A DNA stretch of 59,165 nucleotides. Source: Akkermansiaceae bacterium UBA1315. Lineage in GTDB: Bacteria > Verrucomicrobiota > Verrucomicrobiia > Verrucomicrobiales > Akkermansiaceae. A program made the position numbers and the translations under genes. Location: positions 1 to 59,165 of the forward strand of contig DBTN01000035.1 of assembly GCA_002307065.1 (NCBI GenBank), read 5' to 3'. The notes under the pieces were generated by a model that was not told the origin of the DNA, did not search any database, and was given only the letters and a program-made list of their open reading frames with translations. Positions 1-8,449 of the stretch are shown here, in pieces (the first letter of the stretch is position 1; each line of letters begins with the position of its first letter).

Positions 1-43
1 GTGAGGAGGAGGCGGCGTCAGCAGAAGAGGACAGTAAGAAGAG

Positions 44-98
44 GGTCATTGGTCATTGGTCATTGGTCATTGGTCATTGGTCATTGGTCATTGGTCAG
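44..98. repeat. Heptanucleotide tandem repeat (GGTCATT)7
   Basis: Seven perfect head-to-tail units of GGTCATT followed by a partial unit GGTCAG. It resembles the short tandemly repeated heptamers (STRR) known from cyanobacteria. A second array of the same heptamer lies at 41331-41393. It sits just beyond the terminator of the neighbouring receptor gene, so it is intergenic. The stretch 1-43 holds nothing I can recognise. Confidence 0.95.
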
Positions 99-135
99 AA
101 AAAAAATCCGCCGTCCGGGGTGGGCCGGACGGCGG
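99..135 (-). terminator. Rho-independent terminator of the first TonB receptor
   Basis: Perfect 11-bp inverted repeat CCGCCGTCCGG / CCGGACGGCGG with a 6-nt loop, followed on the minus strand by eight T residues. It lies 36 bp downstream of the receptor stop codon. Confidence 0.93.
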
Positions 136-171
136 AAGCATGAGCAACGTTCCAACAACAAGCTGGGTGTA

Positions 172-2472
172 TCAGAATTTCCAGTCGGCGCTGATCGTGT
201 AGGTGCGGGGGTTTCCGAGGACGGCGCGCGCTCCGTTCCAGCTCGACGAAACGGCGTAAACTTCGTCAAAAACGTTATCGACGTTGAATCGAAGCGTAAC
301 GGATTTGTTGATTTCGTAGGAGGCGAGGGCGTTGAAGACGAGGTAGGACGGGAGTTTTCCGTAGTGACCGTTTTCGATGACTCGGTCGGCATCGTCCGGG
401 CGGCCCACAAAGGAGGAACCCACGTATTGAAGTCCGCCGCCGATCGTGAGTCCGACGGGGAAACGATAGGTGGTGAAGAGGTTGGCGGTGTAGTTGGGAG
501 TGTAGGCAAGTTCGTCGCCATCGACCGCTCCGCCGTCTGTTCCGGGTGTGGTGCCACCACCGGGACGATTATCGATGTCCGAGCCGTTTTTGCGTTCGGA
601 ATCCATCAACAAGATCCCTCCGAAGACCGACCAGTTCTCAGTGATTTCTCCGGCCGCACCGAGTTCGATACCGCGGATGATTTGATCGCTGTAGGAGAAG
701 CCCCTCGGATCAGCAGACGTGTTCGGGATGTCTTGTCTTTCGGTGTAAAAAACCGCAGCGGAGGTGCTGAGTCGGTTGTTAAAGAAGTTCCACTTCGTCC
801 CGATTTCGTAATTGATATTATGTTGAACCTTGGCGTCGGCGATGTTGTTAGGAAGATCTCCTGAATCGCGGGAAATATCGGGGTTGGAGAGATAGGAGCC
901 GGGAGGTTGGGCGGAGACGCCGGCAGAGGTATAGATGCTGCCATTTTCCACCGGTTTGTAAACGAGGCCCAGCTTTCCGCCGACGGTCGTTTCCGTTTCT
1001 GGATACCCGTCTAGTGTATCGCCATCGCGCTCGATCTCCGCGCGATAACGTTCGACACGGACGCCGCCGTTCAGTTCCCACTGGTCATTCAGTTTGACCG
1101 TGTCGTAGGCGTAGATGGCGACGGTGTCGATGGTGACATCGTTGTCTCCGGTTTTGGTTGGGGAGGTTCCGGTTCGATCTGGGTCTGGATCGGAGACGGA
1201 GGTATTCCCGCCGTTGGTGGTTCCGAAGCGGTTCGCTTCAGAGGTTTCTCGGGAAATCTCCAAGCCGGTGGAGAGGGTATGTTTGAGGGAGCCCGTTTCG
1301 AATTCGTAAGAGAGGTTGGTGATGTTCGAGAAAGAGATGTTTTCTCGGTCGTAGGCTTGGGTTTGAGTGGTGACGGTTTCGAAGTTGCTGCCGTTCAGAT
1401 AGCCCGTCGGGACGGTGTATTCGGCCTGGCGGCTTGTCTGGCTGATTCGCGTTTGGTTCGTCAGTTCCATTCCATTGGCGAAATCGTGTTCGAAAATGGC
1501 GGTGAGCGAATCGGACTGAGAGTCATCGTAGTCGGATTTCAGACCGTAGAAATGGTCCCGGCGTGAGCGGCTGCCTTCGGAAATGAAACCGGTTCTGGCG
1601 CTTCCCGGGGATGAAATACCGGTTGGCAGTCCCCAATCGGGAATGTCGTTTTGTTCAACGTGCTGATAGGCGAGGGTGAAGCGAGTGGGGGTGCCGAGGC
1701 CGATGGTGAGCGAGGGAGCGACACCCCATCCGTTTGCTTCCGCCCAATCGCGTCCGGCGACTCCGCCTTCTTGGAAAAAGGCGTTGAGGCGCACAGCCGT
1801 TCCGGGAAGCGGAGCGTCTTTCAAATTTTGGTTGAGGTCGAAGCTCGTGCGGAAGTTGCCGCTGCTGGCATACTCGTCGAAGCTGTAGCTGGTGGAACCC
1901 GTGTAAAAATCTTCGAGTTGAGGGGTTTTGGAAACCAGGTTCACATAACCACCGGCCGTGCCGCGGCCATTGTCGGAAGAGGGGCCTTTGACCACTTCGA
2001 CTTGCTCCAGATTGAATACGTCGCGCATTTGGTTTCCCGAATCACGCACTCCGTCGATGAAAATGCTGCCGGAGGTGTTGACCCCGCGAAGGCTGAAGTT
2101 GGCCAGACCGGTCGCGAAACCGTTTTCGCCTGCATTGAACGAAATGCCGGGCGTGTTTTTAAGAACATCCGTGAGCGTTTTCGCACCTTGTTGGGTGTAA
2201 ACTTCTTTCGGGATGACAGTGATGGTCTGTGGCGTGTCTAAAAGCGGCGCGGTGAGTTTCTCCGACGAAGCGTTTTGCGGGTTGTAGGTCGGTTCGCGAC
2301 CGGCTTCGACGACCAGATCCGGAAGCACTTCGCCGTCCGTTTTTTTCTTTTCGTCTTTTTGGACCGGTTCGGAAGCAGGCGCGGTTTGGGCGGCGGCTTG
2401 ACCAATGGACAGGAACGTCGCTAGGGCGAGCGCTTCGCGGGCGGAAGGGGTAGGTCGATTGTTGAGGCTCAT
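172..2472 (-). CDS. TonB-dependent siderophore receptor
   Basis: 766-residue outer-membrane receptor that imports a ferric siderophore using TonB energy. An N-terminal signal region (AREALALATFLSIGQAAAQ) is followed by a charged linker (EKKKTDGEVLPDLVV), a plug domain at roughly residues 60-190 (TPQTITVIPKEVYTQQGAKT, LKNTPGISFNAGENG, IFIDGVRDSG, VEVVKGPSS) and a long beta-barrel ending in the aromatic C-terminus ADWKF. It is clearly paralogous to the receptor at 3466-5709 (same linker and plug signatures). The neighbouring gene is a PiuC/YbiX-like oxygenase, a pairing also known from E. coli fiu-ybiX, which suggests a catecholate siderophore, though the ligand cannot be read from sequence. 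A Fur-box-like palindrome lies 57 bp upstream of the ATG and a strong terminator lies downstream. Confidence 0.93.
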   Translation of the reverse strand: MSLNNRPTPSAREALALATFLSIGQAAAQTAPASEPVQKDEKKKTDGEVLPDLVVEAGREPTYNPQNASSEKLTAPLLDTPQTITVIPKEVYTQQGAKTLTDVLKNTPGISFNAGENGFATGLANFSLRGVNTSGSIFIDGVRDSGNQMRDVFNLEQVEVVKGPSSDNGRGTAGGYVNLVSKTPQLEDFYTGSTSYSFDEYASSGNFRTSFDLNQNLKDAPLPGTAVRLNAFFQEGGVAGRDWAEANGWGVAPSLTIGLGTPTRFTLAYQHVEQNDIPDWGLPTGISSPGSARTGFISEGSRSRRDHFYGLKSDYDDSQSDSLTAIFEHDFANGMELTNQTRISQTSRQAEYTVPTGYLNGSNFETVTTQTQAYDRENISFSNITNLSYEFETGSLKHTLSTGLEISRETSEANRFGTTNGGNTSVSDPDPDRTGTSPTKTGDNDVTIDTVAIYAYDTVKLNDQWELNGGVRVERYRAEIERDGDTLDGYPETETTVGGKLGLVYKPVENGSIYTSAGVSAQPPGSYLSNPDISRDSGDLPNNIADAKVQHNINYEIGTKWNFFNNRLSTSAAVFYTERQDIPNTSADPRGFSYSDQIIRGIELGAAGEITENWSVFGGILLMDSERKNGSDIDNRPGGGTTPGTDGGAVDGDELAYTPNYTANLFTTYRFPVGLTIGGGLQYVGSSFVGRPDDADRVIENGHYGKLPSYLVFNALASYEINKSVTLRFNVDNVFDEVYAVSSSWNGARAVLGNPRTYTISADWKF

Positions 2473-2528
2473 CGAAGAGTAAGGCGGTTGAATGTTTACG
2501 GAACCGGTTACCGGTTCGGGAAATCAAA

Positions 2529-2543
2529 TGAGACTGCGTCTCA
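2529..2543 (-). promoter_or_regulatory. Fur-box-like operator upstream of TonB receptor 1
   Basis: TGAGAC-TGC-GTCTCA, a 6-3-6 palindrome flanked by AAA, resembles the TGAGAAT-type half sites of classical Fur boxes. The same element occurs at nearly the same distance from the start of the second receptor (5768-5782). Another perfect palindrome, GAACCGGT-T-ACCGGTTC, lies between it and the start codon at about 2502-2518. Binding is inferred, not shown. Confidence 0.55.
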
Positions 2544-2616
2544 GTTAAATCCTCCGTCAAAAACAAATCGCCCGGTTGGAAAATATCCGGGATTTTCCAA
2601 CCCAATAATCAAACGT

Positions 2617-3306
2617 TTACATTTCCGCCCATTGGCGGAGGAGATTGTGATAAACTCCGGTCAATTGGACGGTGGATTCCGAGACGAGGGTATCGTCGGG
2701 GAGGCCCCCTGCGAGCCGCTGAATGGCGACGTCCATGTCGAAGAGCAGCGAGCGTTTTTCGTCGGAGCGGATCATGCTTTGCAGCCAGAAAAACGAACAC
2801 AGCCGGGCGCCACGGGTGACTGGGGTGACGTGGTGGAGGCTGGTGGAGGGATAGAGGACCATGTCGCCAGCGGCGAGTTTTACACTTTTCGCGCCATAGG
2901 TGTCCTCGATGATCAGTTCGCCGCCGTCGTATTCGTCCGGTTCGGCGAAAAAGAGGGTGCAGGAAAGATCGGTGCGGATGCGTTGCCCATTCGGCAGAGT
3001 ACGGATCGAGCCATCGACGTGGGTTCCGAATTGTTGGCCGCCAGAGTATCGATTGAACATCGGAGGGAGGAAATGCAGGGGCAGAGCGGCGGACATGAAA
3101 AGCGGGTTGGTCTGCAGCGCTTTGAGGATGGTTTCGCCGACCTGAATGGCGGCCGGATGGTTTCCTGGGATTTGGAAATTGTCTTTCACTTTGGCGGCTT
3201 GGTAGCCGGCGGTGTTTTTCCCGTCTTGCCAAGCTGCGGCTTCAAGGAGTTTGCGGCATTCGGAAACTTCGAGCGGGGCGAGCACGCTGGGGATGCAGAG
3301 GATCAT
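2617..3306 (-). CDS. PKHD-type Fe(II)/2-oxoglutarate oxygenase (PiuC/YbiX family)
   Basis: 229-residue cytoplasmic dioxygenase. The start MILCIPSVL matches the usual start of the family; an in-frame upstream extension to 3363 would run into the terminator of the next gene. The prolyl-hydroxylase-like fold is marked by the iron-binding HxD in FGTHVDGSIR, the distal His in SLHHVTPV and the 2-oxoglutarate-binding Arg in TRGARL. PiuC/YbiX proteins lie beside TonB siderophore receptors and are iron-regulated in several bacteria; their substrate is not firmly established. Here it sits between two receptor genes on the same strand. A terminator-like hairpin (3344-3383) separates it from the upstream receptor, so it probably has its own promoter or depends on read-through. 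Confidence 0.9.
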   Translation of the reverse strand: MILCIPSVLAPLEVSECRKLLEAAAWQDGKNTAGYQAAKVKDNFQIPGNHPAAIQVGETILKALQTNPLFMSAALPLHFLPPMFNRYSGGQQFGTHVDGSIRTLPNGQRIRTDLSCTLFFAEPDEYDGGELIIEDTYGAKSVKLAAGDMVLYPSTSLHHVTPVTRGARLCSFFWLQSMIRSDEKRSLLFDMDVAIQRLAGGLPDDTLVSESTVQLTGVYHNLLRQWAEM

Positions 3307-3343
3307 AGGAAAACAGGGGCTGAATGTTGAAAAAAGGGAAAGG

Positions 3344-3383
3344 AAAAATCCGCCGCCCGGCAAAAACTGCGCGGACGGCGGAT
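3344..3383 (-). terminator. Terminator of the second TonB receptor
   Basis: GC-rich inverted repeat CCGCCGCCCG / CGGACGGCGG with one mismatch, followed on the minus strand by a T run. It lies between the receptor stop codon (3466) and the oxygenase start. Confidence 0.8.
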
Positions 3384-3465
3384 GGGGATGACGACAGGGG
3401 GATCTGTTTGTGAGGTCGGCACGCCGCTAAAACATCGCGGCAAATCGACGCTTATCGTCGGTGAA

Positions 3466-5709
3466 TCAGAAACGGAAGTTCGTGCTGAGCAGGAAGGACG
3501 TCGGAGCGCCCAGGTTCATGCGAGCGGTTCCGCCGCTTCCGCCGGTGCTGAGGGCGTATTCTTTATCGAGAACGTTGTAGACGTTCAGACGCACGTTGAC
3601 GTTGCGGGAGACATCGTATTGGACCATCGCGTCAAACACGCCGTAGCCATCGATTTTGACCGCGCTGTCGGACGTCGAGGTGTTGACAGAATCCGTCCAG
3701 CGGTAGCCGCCGCCGATGGTGAAACCTTTCGGCAGTTTGTAGGAGGTCCAGAGCGAGAACGCGTAGTGCGGCGTGCGGGCGAGGTCGCGGCCATCGGCGC
3801 TGGCTCCGGGTTGATCGACAGAGGCGTCAAGCCAAGTGGTGTTGGCGAACACGCTCCAGTTGTCCGTGATCTGTCCTGCGATGCCGAGGTTGGCTCCGAG
3901 GATCTGCTGACCACCGTCTCTGGCGTATTCCGCGACGGCATCACCTGGATTGGATTGGTAAATGACGTTGGTGTTTTCCGTGTAGAAAACCGCGCCACTC
4001 AGAGTGACGTCCGGGCGGAATTCCCACTTGGAGCCAATCTCGAAGTTTTCGGAAATTTGAGGATCGCTGGCAGGATTGTTGGCGTTGGTGTCACTGTCAC
4101 TGAGGGTGAAAGCTCCGGTGCCCGGAGGGGTCGCGGTGCGGCCGTATCCGGCGTAGATGGAGAGTTCCTCAACCGGTTTGTAAGTGACTCCGAATTTTCC
4201 GCTGAAAACTTCATCTCCCGCGTAAAATGGCCCCGTCAGAGTGTAGTCTGTGCCGCCGCGTGGGATCGCATAGTTTTCGTAGTAGGTGTTGTAATGGTCC
4301 ATGCGGATCCCGCCGGTGAGGCTCCATTTTGGAGTGATTTCAACGGTGTCGAAAACATAGAGGCCGATCGTTTCGGTTTCGCCGTAGGTATAGCCAGGGC
4401 CCTGATAAGGCGCGTATCCGACGGGCGCTCCGCTTGGTTCTTGGCCAACGGGGATGTTGGCATAGGTGCCGAGGCCTAAGATCGCGTAGGTGTCTTGGCT
4501 TTCCTCGGTGTATTCCAAACCGCCGACCAGCGAGTGTTTGAACATACCGGTTTCAAATTTCGCGGTGACGCTCGTTTGGTTCGAGAAGATTTGGTTTTCC
4601 CGATCGCCGGAAATCATGGTGCGGCTGACCTCTTGGCTGGCGGACACATAGGCTGGACGGGTCGAAATGCTTTCGCGAGTCGTCTCGTTGTAGCGGGTCT
4701 GGTTACGGATCGTGATATTTTCGTTGATATCATGCTCGAAACGCAGCGTGAACGTGTCTTGGACGATGTCTTCGTAATCGTAGTCTTCGTTTCCGTAGAA
4801 CCAGTCGCGATCCACTCCGTCAGGAAGTTCACCGCCGTCGCCAGGAAGGCCGTAGTCGGGAATGTTATCCTGTTCAAGGTGTTGATAGAGGAAAGTGGTC
4901 CGCGTCGGGGTGCCGAGACCGAATGAGATGGAAGGAGCGATCGCCCAGGTGTTGCGCTCGATTTCATCGCGACCTGGGACGCCGCCGTATTGATAGAGAC
5001 CATTGACGCGGACGGCGGCTCCTTCAATCCAGCCGTCTTTGCCGAGGGGGAGTTCCTGGTTCACGTCTCCGGTGAGACGGATGTGATCCGCGCTGCCGTA
5101 GGAGACCGATCCGGCGTAAAAATTCTCAAGGCGAGGGGCCTTGGTCGACTGGTTCACGTAGCCGCTGGCATTGCCGCGACCGACGTCCGATCCGGTGGGT
5201 CCGAGGAATACTTCGACGTCTTCCACGTTGAAGGTATCGCGCGAAGCGAGTCCGTCATCGCGGACGCCGTCGAGGAAGACGCTATTGGTGGCATCGAAGC
5301 CCCGGAGGAAAAAGGTATCACCTGCCACGTTGCCAACGCCGTTTTCACCGGCGTTCATCGTGATGCCGGGGACGTTGCGAAGGACTTCGGTCAAGGTGGT
5401 GGCACCTTGTTCTTCGATCACTTTTTTCGGCACGGCGATCACGCTTTGCGGGACATCGCGCAAGGGGACGGTGTATTTCTGGGAGCTGAGCGCTTCGGTT
5501 TTGTAGCTATTCTCACGATTTGCTTCAACGGTCAGATCGGGCAGGACCTCGGCCTCGTCTTTCTTTTTATCCTTTTTGTCGGCGTCCGCTTTTGGATCGG
5601 CCGGAGCTTCTGCGGCAACGGCATGGGCGGCGGAAAAAATCGCTGCCAAAGCGATCGCGTCGCGGGCGGATGGAATGAATCGAGGTGAGGTAGTGGAGGA
5701 TGGTTTCAT
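3466..5709 (-). CDS. TonB-dependent siderophore receptor (paralogue)
   Basis: 747-residue outer-membrane receptor. Signal region up to about residue 33 (IALAAIFSAAHAVAAEA), lysine/aspartate-rich linker with the same EVLPDLTVEANRE motif as its paralogue, plug domain at roughly 65-190 (VPQSVIAVPKKVIEEQGATT, LRNVPGITMNAGENG, VFLDGVRDDG, VEDVEVFLGPTG), then a beta-barrel ending in LLSTNFRF. The family imports ferric siderophores or other large ligands with TonB/ExbBD, none of which are encoded in this window. A Fur-like box lies 59 bp upstream. The plug and linker similarity suggests duplication, while the extracellular loops differ, so the two receptors probably take different ligands. Confidence 0.93.
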   Translation of the reverse strand: MKPSSTTSPRFIPSARDAIALAAIFSAAHAVAAEAPADPKADADKKDKKKDEAEVLPDLTVEANRENSYKTEALSSQKYTVPLRDVPQSVIAVPKKVIEEQGATTLTEVLRNVPGITMNAGENGVGNVAGDTFFLRGFDATNSVFLDGVRDDGLASRDTFNVEDVEVFLGPTGSDVGRGNASGYVNQSTKAPRLENFYAGSVSYGSADHIRLTGDVNQELPLGKDGWIEGAAVRVNGLYQYGGVPGRDEIERNTWAIAPSISFGLGTPTRTTFLYQHLEQDNIPDYGLPGDGGELPDGVDRDWFYGNEDYDYEDIVQDTFTLRFEHDINENITIRNQTRYNETTRESISTRPAYVSASQEVSRTMISGDRENQIFSNQTSVTAKFETGMFKHSLVGGLEYTEESQDTYAILGLGTYANIPVGQEPSGAPVGYAPYQGPGYTYGETETIGLYVFDTVEITPKWSLTGGIRMDHYNTYYENYAIPRGGTDYTLTGPFYAGDEVFSGKFGVTYKPVEELSIYAGYGRTATPPGTGAFTLSDSDTNANNPASDPQISENFEIGSKWEFRPDVTLSGAVFYTENTNVIYQSNPGDAVAEYARDGGQQILGANLGIAGQITDNWSVFANTTWLDASVDQPGASADGRDLARTPHYAFSLWTSYKLPKGFTIGGGYRWTDSVNTSTSDSAVKIDGYGVFDAMVQYDVSRNVNVRLNVYNVLDKEYALSTGGSGGTARMNLGAPTSFLLSTNFRF

Positions 5710-5767
5710 TTTCGCGGTTGGAAATTTGCTTGCCGGTGCAGGCTGCGGGCGTCACCTGCAAGCAAAC

Positions 5768-5782
5768 TGAGACTGCGTCGCA
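5768..5782 (-). promoter_or_regulatory. Fur-box-like operator upstream of TonB receptor 2
   Basis: TGAGAC-TGC-GTCGCA preceded by CAAAC. It differs in one position from the element at 2529-2543 and has the same spacing to the start codon (59 against 57 bp). Conservation between the two paralogous promoters supports a shared iron-responsive operator. Confidence 0.5.
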
Positions 5783-5846
5783 TTAACGAGTGCAGTCAAA
5801 GCGAATTTTTGTAATTGACGAGAATTTCACAAAATTGGGTTTAAAC

Positions 5847-5884
5847 AAAAAAACCGCCACCCGGCGATGAAGCGCGGGTGGCGG
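5847..5884 (-). terminator. Terminator of the porin gene
   Basis: Perfect 10-bp stem CCGCCACCCG / CGGGTGGCGG with an 11-nt loop, followed on the minus strand by seven T residues, about 40 bp downstream of the porin stop codon. Confidence 0.93.
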
Positions 5885-5922
5885 CAAACTAATAGCAACT
5901 AACCGATACAATCCTAAGAAAA

Positions 5923-7131
5923 TCAGAAGAAGGCGCGGAATGCGATCAAGTAGCTGAGCGCATCCACATTGCCATCGGGGGTGTCGAGGGTGTTATACTC
6001 GATGCCGCCCATGACCTTGGCGTTATGGCCACAGAGATAATAATTCAGGCCCGCATAGAGGGAGTGGTTTTTATCGCCACGACCGCTGTTGGTATCGACG
6101 CCGGTCGAGTGTTCGGCGCGAACGTAGCGGCTGTTGACGCGGATGCCTTCGTCTTCCGAAGCGCCAGCATATTGATATTGAGCGACCGCTTGAAGTTTGT
6201 CAGCGACGATCCAGTACCAAGGCATGGCGACGAGGCCGTGGAAGTTACCACCGCGAGCGCCGTCTCCGTTGTTTTCGCCAAGGACGAGCGTTCCGGTGAA
6301 ACCAAAACGATCTTGTTCGTAAGTGGCGTTCAGGGCGGTTGCCCATTCGTAACCGAGGAAGTTCACTTCCGCTTCTTGGTCGTTGTAAACGTTGTCCCAG
6401 GTGACCTTGAGGTTTTCGGACACTTCGTAGCCGATCGATGCGTAGTAAGCGAAATCCTCGTTCCAGCCATCGATGAATTCTTCATCCTGGGTGGAGAAAA
6501 GGCCGACGGTCACGTTCCATGCGTCTTGGGCGGCGTCCAGGGTCAAACCGGTTGGGCGGCCCGAGTTGTAGACTTTTCCGGCGATGCTGGAGCGCTCGAC
6601 AGTGATGATTTCCTTTGAGGAAGTGCGAACTTCATCGGTGAAGACGAATTTTTGACGACCGTAGTTCAGCTTGAGCGTGTCGAGCGAACCCGCGCCGAAG
6701 GCTTTTTTGATGTCGAAAGAGAGAACCGCTTCGTCGAAGCTGTCGTAACCCCACTCCGTTTTTTCGCCACCGCTGAAGCGAGTGTCTTCCACCATGTTGA
6801 GGCTCACCTTGGCGGTGAAATATTTGAGAAACTCAGTTTTGGTTTCGAGACGGAAACGGCGATATTCGTCGTAAGTGTCGTTAAAGTCACGACCGTTGAC
6901 GTCTTCTCCATCGACGTAAGCGGCTTGCCATTGGAAGCGACCGCCGATCTGGAAGGACTGGATCACTGGGTTTTCCTTGTCTTTGTAAAGGAGGCCCGGC
7001 TTGTTCTGCAGCCATTCGCACCAATCACCCGAGTTTTTTTCCGGGGATGCGGCGACAGCAGGGGCGACTTCCTGTCCGGCCATCGCAGGGAGGCCAAGGG
7101 TGAGGAAAACGAGTGGTAGTGTGGTTTTCAT
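5923..7131 (-). CDS. Phosphate-selective porin-like outer-membrane protein (OprP/OprO type)
   Basis: 402 residues from the ATG that opens the signal peptide MKTTLPLVFLTLGLPAMAG; an upstream in-frame start at 7173 would put residues before the signal peptide. The rest is a predicted beta-barrel rich in alternating aromatic/polar strands (QIGGRFQWQAAYVDGEDVNG, RFRLETKTEFLKYFTAKVSL, LKLNYGRQKFVF) and ends with the barrel-type terminus YLIAFRAFF. Proteins of this type form anion-selective channels for phosphate or polyphosphate. The gene is transcribed divergently from the pst operon and shares its control region, which fits induction under phosphate starvation. Selectivity cannot be proved from sequence. 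Confidence 0.8.
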   Translation of the reverse strand: MKTTLPLVFLTLGLPAMAGQEVAPAVAASPEKNSGDWCEWLQNKPGLLYKDKENPVIQSFQIGGRFQWQAAYVDGEDVNGRDFNDTYDEYRRFRLETKTEFLKYFTAKVSLNMVEDTRFSGGEKTEWGYDSFDEAVLSFDIKKAFGAGSLDTLKLNYGRQKFVFTDEVRTSSKEIITVERSSIAGKVYNSGRPTGLTLDAAQDAWNVTVGLFSTQDEEFIDGWNEDFAYYASIGYEVSENLKVTWDNVYNDQEAEVNFLGYEWATALNATYEQDRFGFTGTLVLGENNGDGARGGNFHGLVAMPWYWIVADKLQAVAQYQYAGASEDEGIRVNSRYVRAEHSTGVDTNSGRGDKNHSLYAGLNYYLCGHNAKVMGGIEYNTLDTPDGNVDALSYLIAFRAFF

Positions 7132-7212
7132 GATGGTTCGATAATGGTCCGTTGAGTTACGGAAACGCCACATCAGTAGCGGACCGCTCCACGTTTGATG
7201 GAGTGATTTTGC

Positions 7213-7282
7213 GTGACAGATCTGTCACTCAATGCGGAATTCGAATAGTTCGATGATGTTCCTAAAGTGACAATCGTGTCAC
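7213..7282. promoter_or_regulatory. Paired GTGACA-N4-TGTCAC operators in the porin/pstS divergent promoter
   Basis: Two inverted repeats sit in the 238-bp divergent region: GTGACAGATCTGTCAC at 7213-7228 (a perfect 16-bp palindrome) and GTGACAATCGTGTCAC at 7267-7282 (6-bp arms conserved, centre different). Their centres are 54 bp apart. The arms contain TGTCAC/CTGTCA, reminiscent of the CTGTCAT repeats of Pho boxes, but are arranged as inverted rather than direct repeats. The position between two phosphate-uptake units suggests a PhoB-like or other phosphate-responsive regulator. Confidence 0.6.
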
Positions 7283-7369
7283 AAACAATCCTTTGCCGAT
7301 TGGGGGGGCATCACGTCCATTCGTGGCGTTGCGACAAAACGCGTCGCCAACCCAACCATATTAACGCTC

Positions 7370-8329
7370 ATGAAACTGACATCCCTCGGCCTCTCCATGG
7401 CTTTCCTTTCGATTCTGCCCGTTTTTGGCGCGGAATCCCATATTGACGCCGCACTGCCGGAATACAAGGCCGTCAGCGGTGTTTCCGGAAACCTGAACTC
7501 CATTGGTTCCGACACTCTCAACAATCTGATGACCCTCTGGGCGGAAGGATTCAAAAAATCGTATCCGAACGTTAACATCCAGATCGAAGGCAAAGGTTCT
7601 TCGACCGCTCCTCCAGCGCTGATCGAAGGTACCGCGCAGATCGGCCCGATGAGCCGCCCGATGAAGGCTGAGGAAATCGACGCTTTCGAAAAGAAATACG
7701 GTTACAAGCCGACTGCCGTGAAGGTCGCCATCGATGCGCTTGCCGTTTTCGCTCACAAAGACAACCCGATCGAAGGTCTGACCATGAAACAGGTCGACGC
7801 GATTTTCTCGCAAACCCGTAAAAAAGGCGGCGAAGAAACCAGCGATTGGGGCCAATTGGGTCTCGACGCATGGAAAGGTCGCGCGATTTCTCTCTACGGT
7901 CGCAATTCCGCTTCCGGCACCTACGGTTTCTTCCAAGAGCACGCTTTGGCAAAAGGTGACTTCAAGTCCACGGTGAAAGAGCAGCCTGGTTCTTCCGCAG
8001 TGGTCCAAGGGATCGGTTCTGACCTTTACTCCCTGGGTTATTCCGGCATCGGCTACCGCACTTCCGGTGTGCGTGCCCTTCCTTTGGCAGGTGACGACGG
8101 CAAGTTCTACGAAGCCAGCTATGACAACGCGCTCAGCGGTGACTATCCGATGGCTCGTTTCCTCATCGTTTATGTGAACAAAAAGCCGGGTGCTCCGCTC
8201 GACAAGCTGACTCTTGAATTCCTCACCTACGTGATGTCGAAAGAAGGCCAAACGGTCGTCGAAAAAGACGGATATTTCCCGCTTCCAGCTGAAGTAGCTG
8301 CTGAAGTGGTCGAATCGCTTTCGAAATAA
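7370..8329 (+). CDS. pstS: PstS phosphate-binding periplasmic protein
   Basis: 319-residue solute-binding protein that delivers phosphate to the Pst ABC transporter. Signal peptide MKLTSLGLSMAFLSILPVFG, with no lipobox cysteine. Typical family blocks follow: GNLNSIGSDTLNNLM, EGKGSSTAPPALIEGTAQIG, NPIEGLTMKQVDAIFS, YGRNSASGTYGFF and SLGYSGIGY. The SGTYGFF and IGSDT segments are at the places where the family binds the oxyanion. First gene of the pst operon; 120 bp separate it from pstC. Divergent from the porin with two palindromic operators between. Confidence 0.95.
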   Translation: MKLTSLGLSMAFLSILPVFGAESHIDAALPEYKAVSGVSGNLNSIGSDTLNNLMTLWAEGFKKSYPNVNIQIEGKGSSTAPPALIEGTAQIGPMSRPMKAEEIDAFEKKYGYKPTAVKVAIDALAVFAHKDNPIEGLTMKQVDAIFSQTRKKGGEETSDWGQLGLDAWKGRAISLYGRNSASGTYGFFQEHALAKGDFKSTVKEQPGSSAVVQGIGSDLYSLGYSGIGYRTSGVRALPLAGDDGKFYEASYDNALSGDYPMARFLIVYVNKKPGAPLDKLTLEFLTYVMSKEGQTVVEKDGYFPLPAEVAAEVVESLSK

Positions 8330-8449
8330 ACCGAATCGTTTCCCCCCAAATTGGCTCAAAAGCGCGGCCCGCGCGGGAATGCTTGCCCGGTGAATGATCC
8401 GGACTCTAGCATGCCGCGGGCCGCGTGCTGAACGCCCCTTTTGATTTTC

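Noticed and set aside
1..864. Long plus-strand open frame opposite the first TonB receptor
   Set aside because: It is antisense to a clear receptor gene, begins in the heptamer repeat and has no family features.
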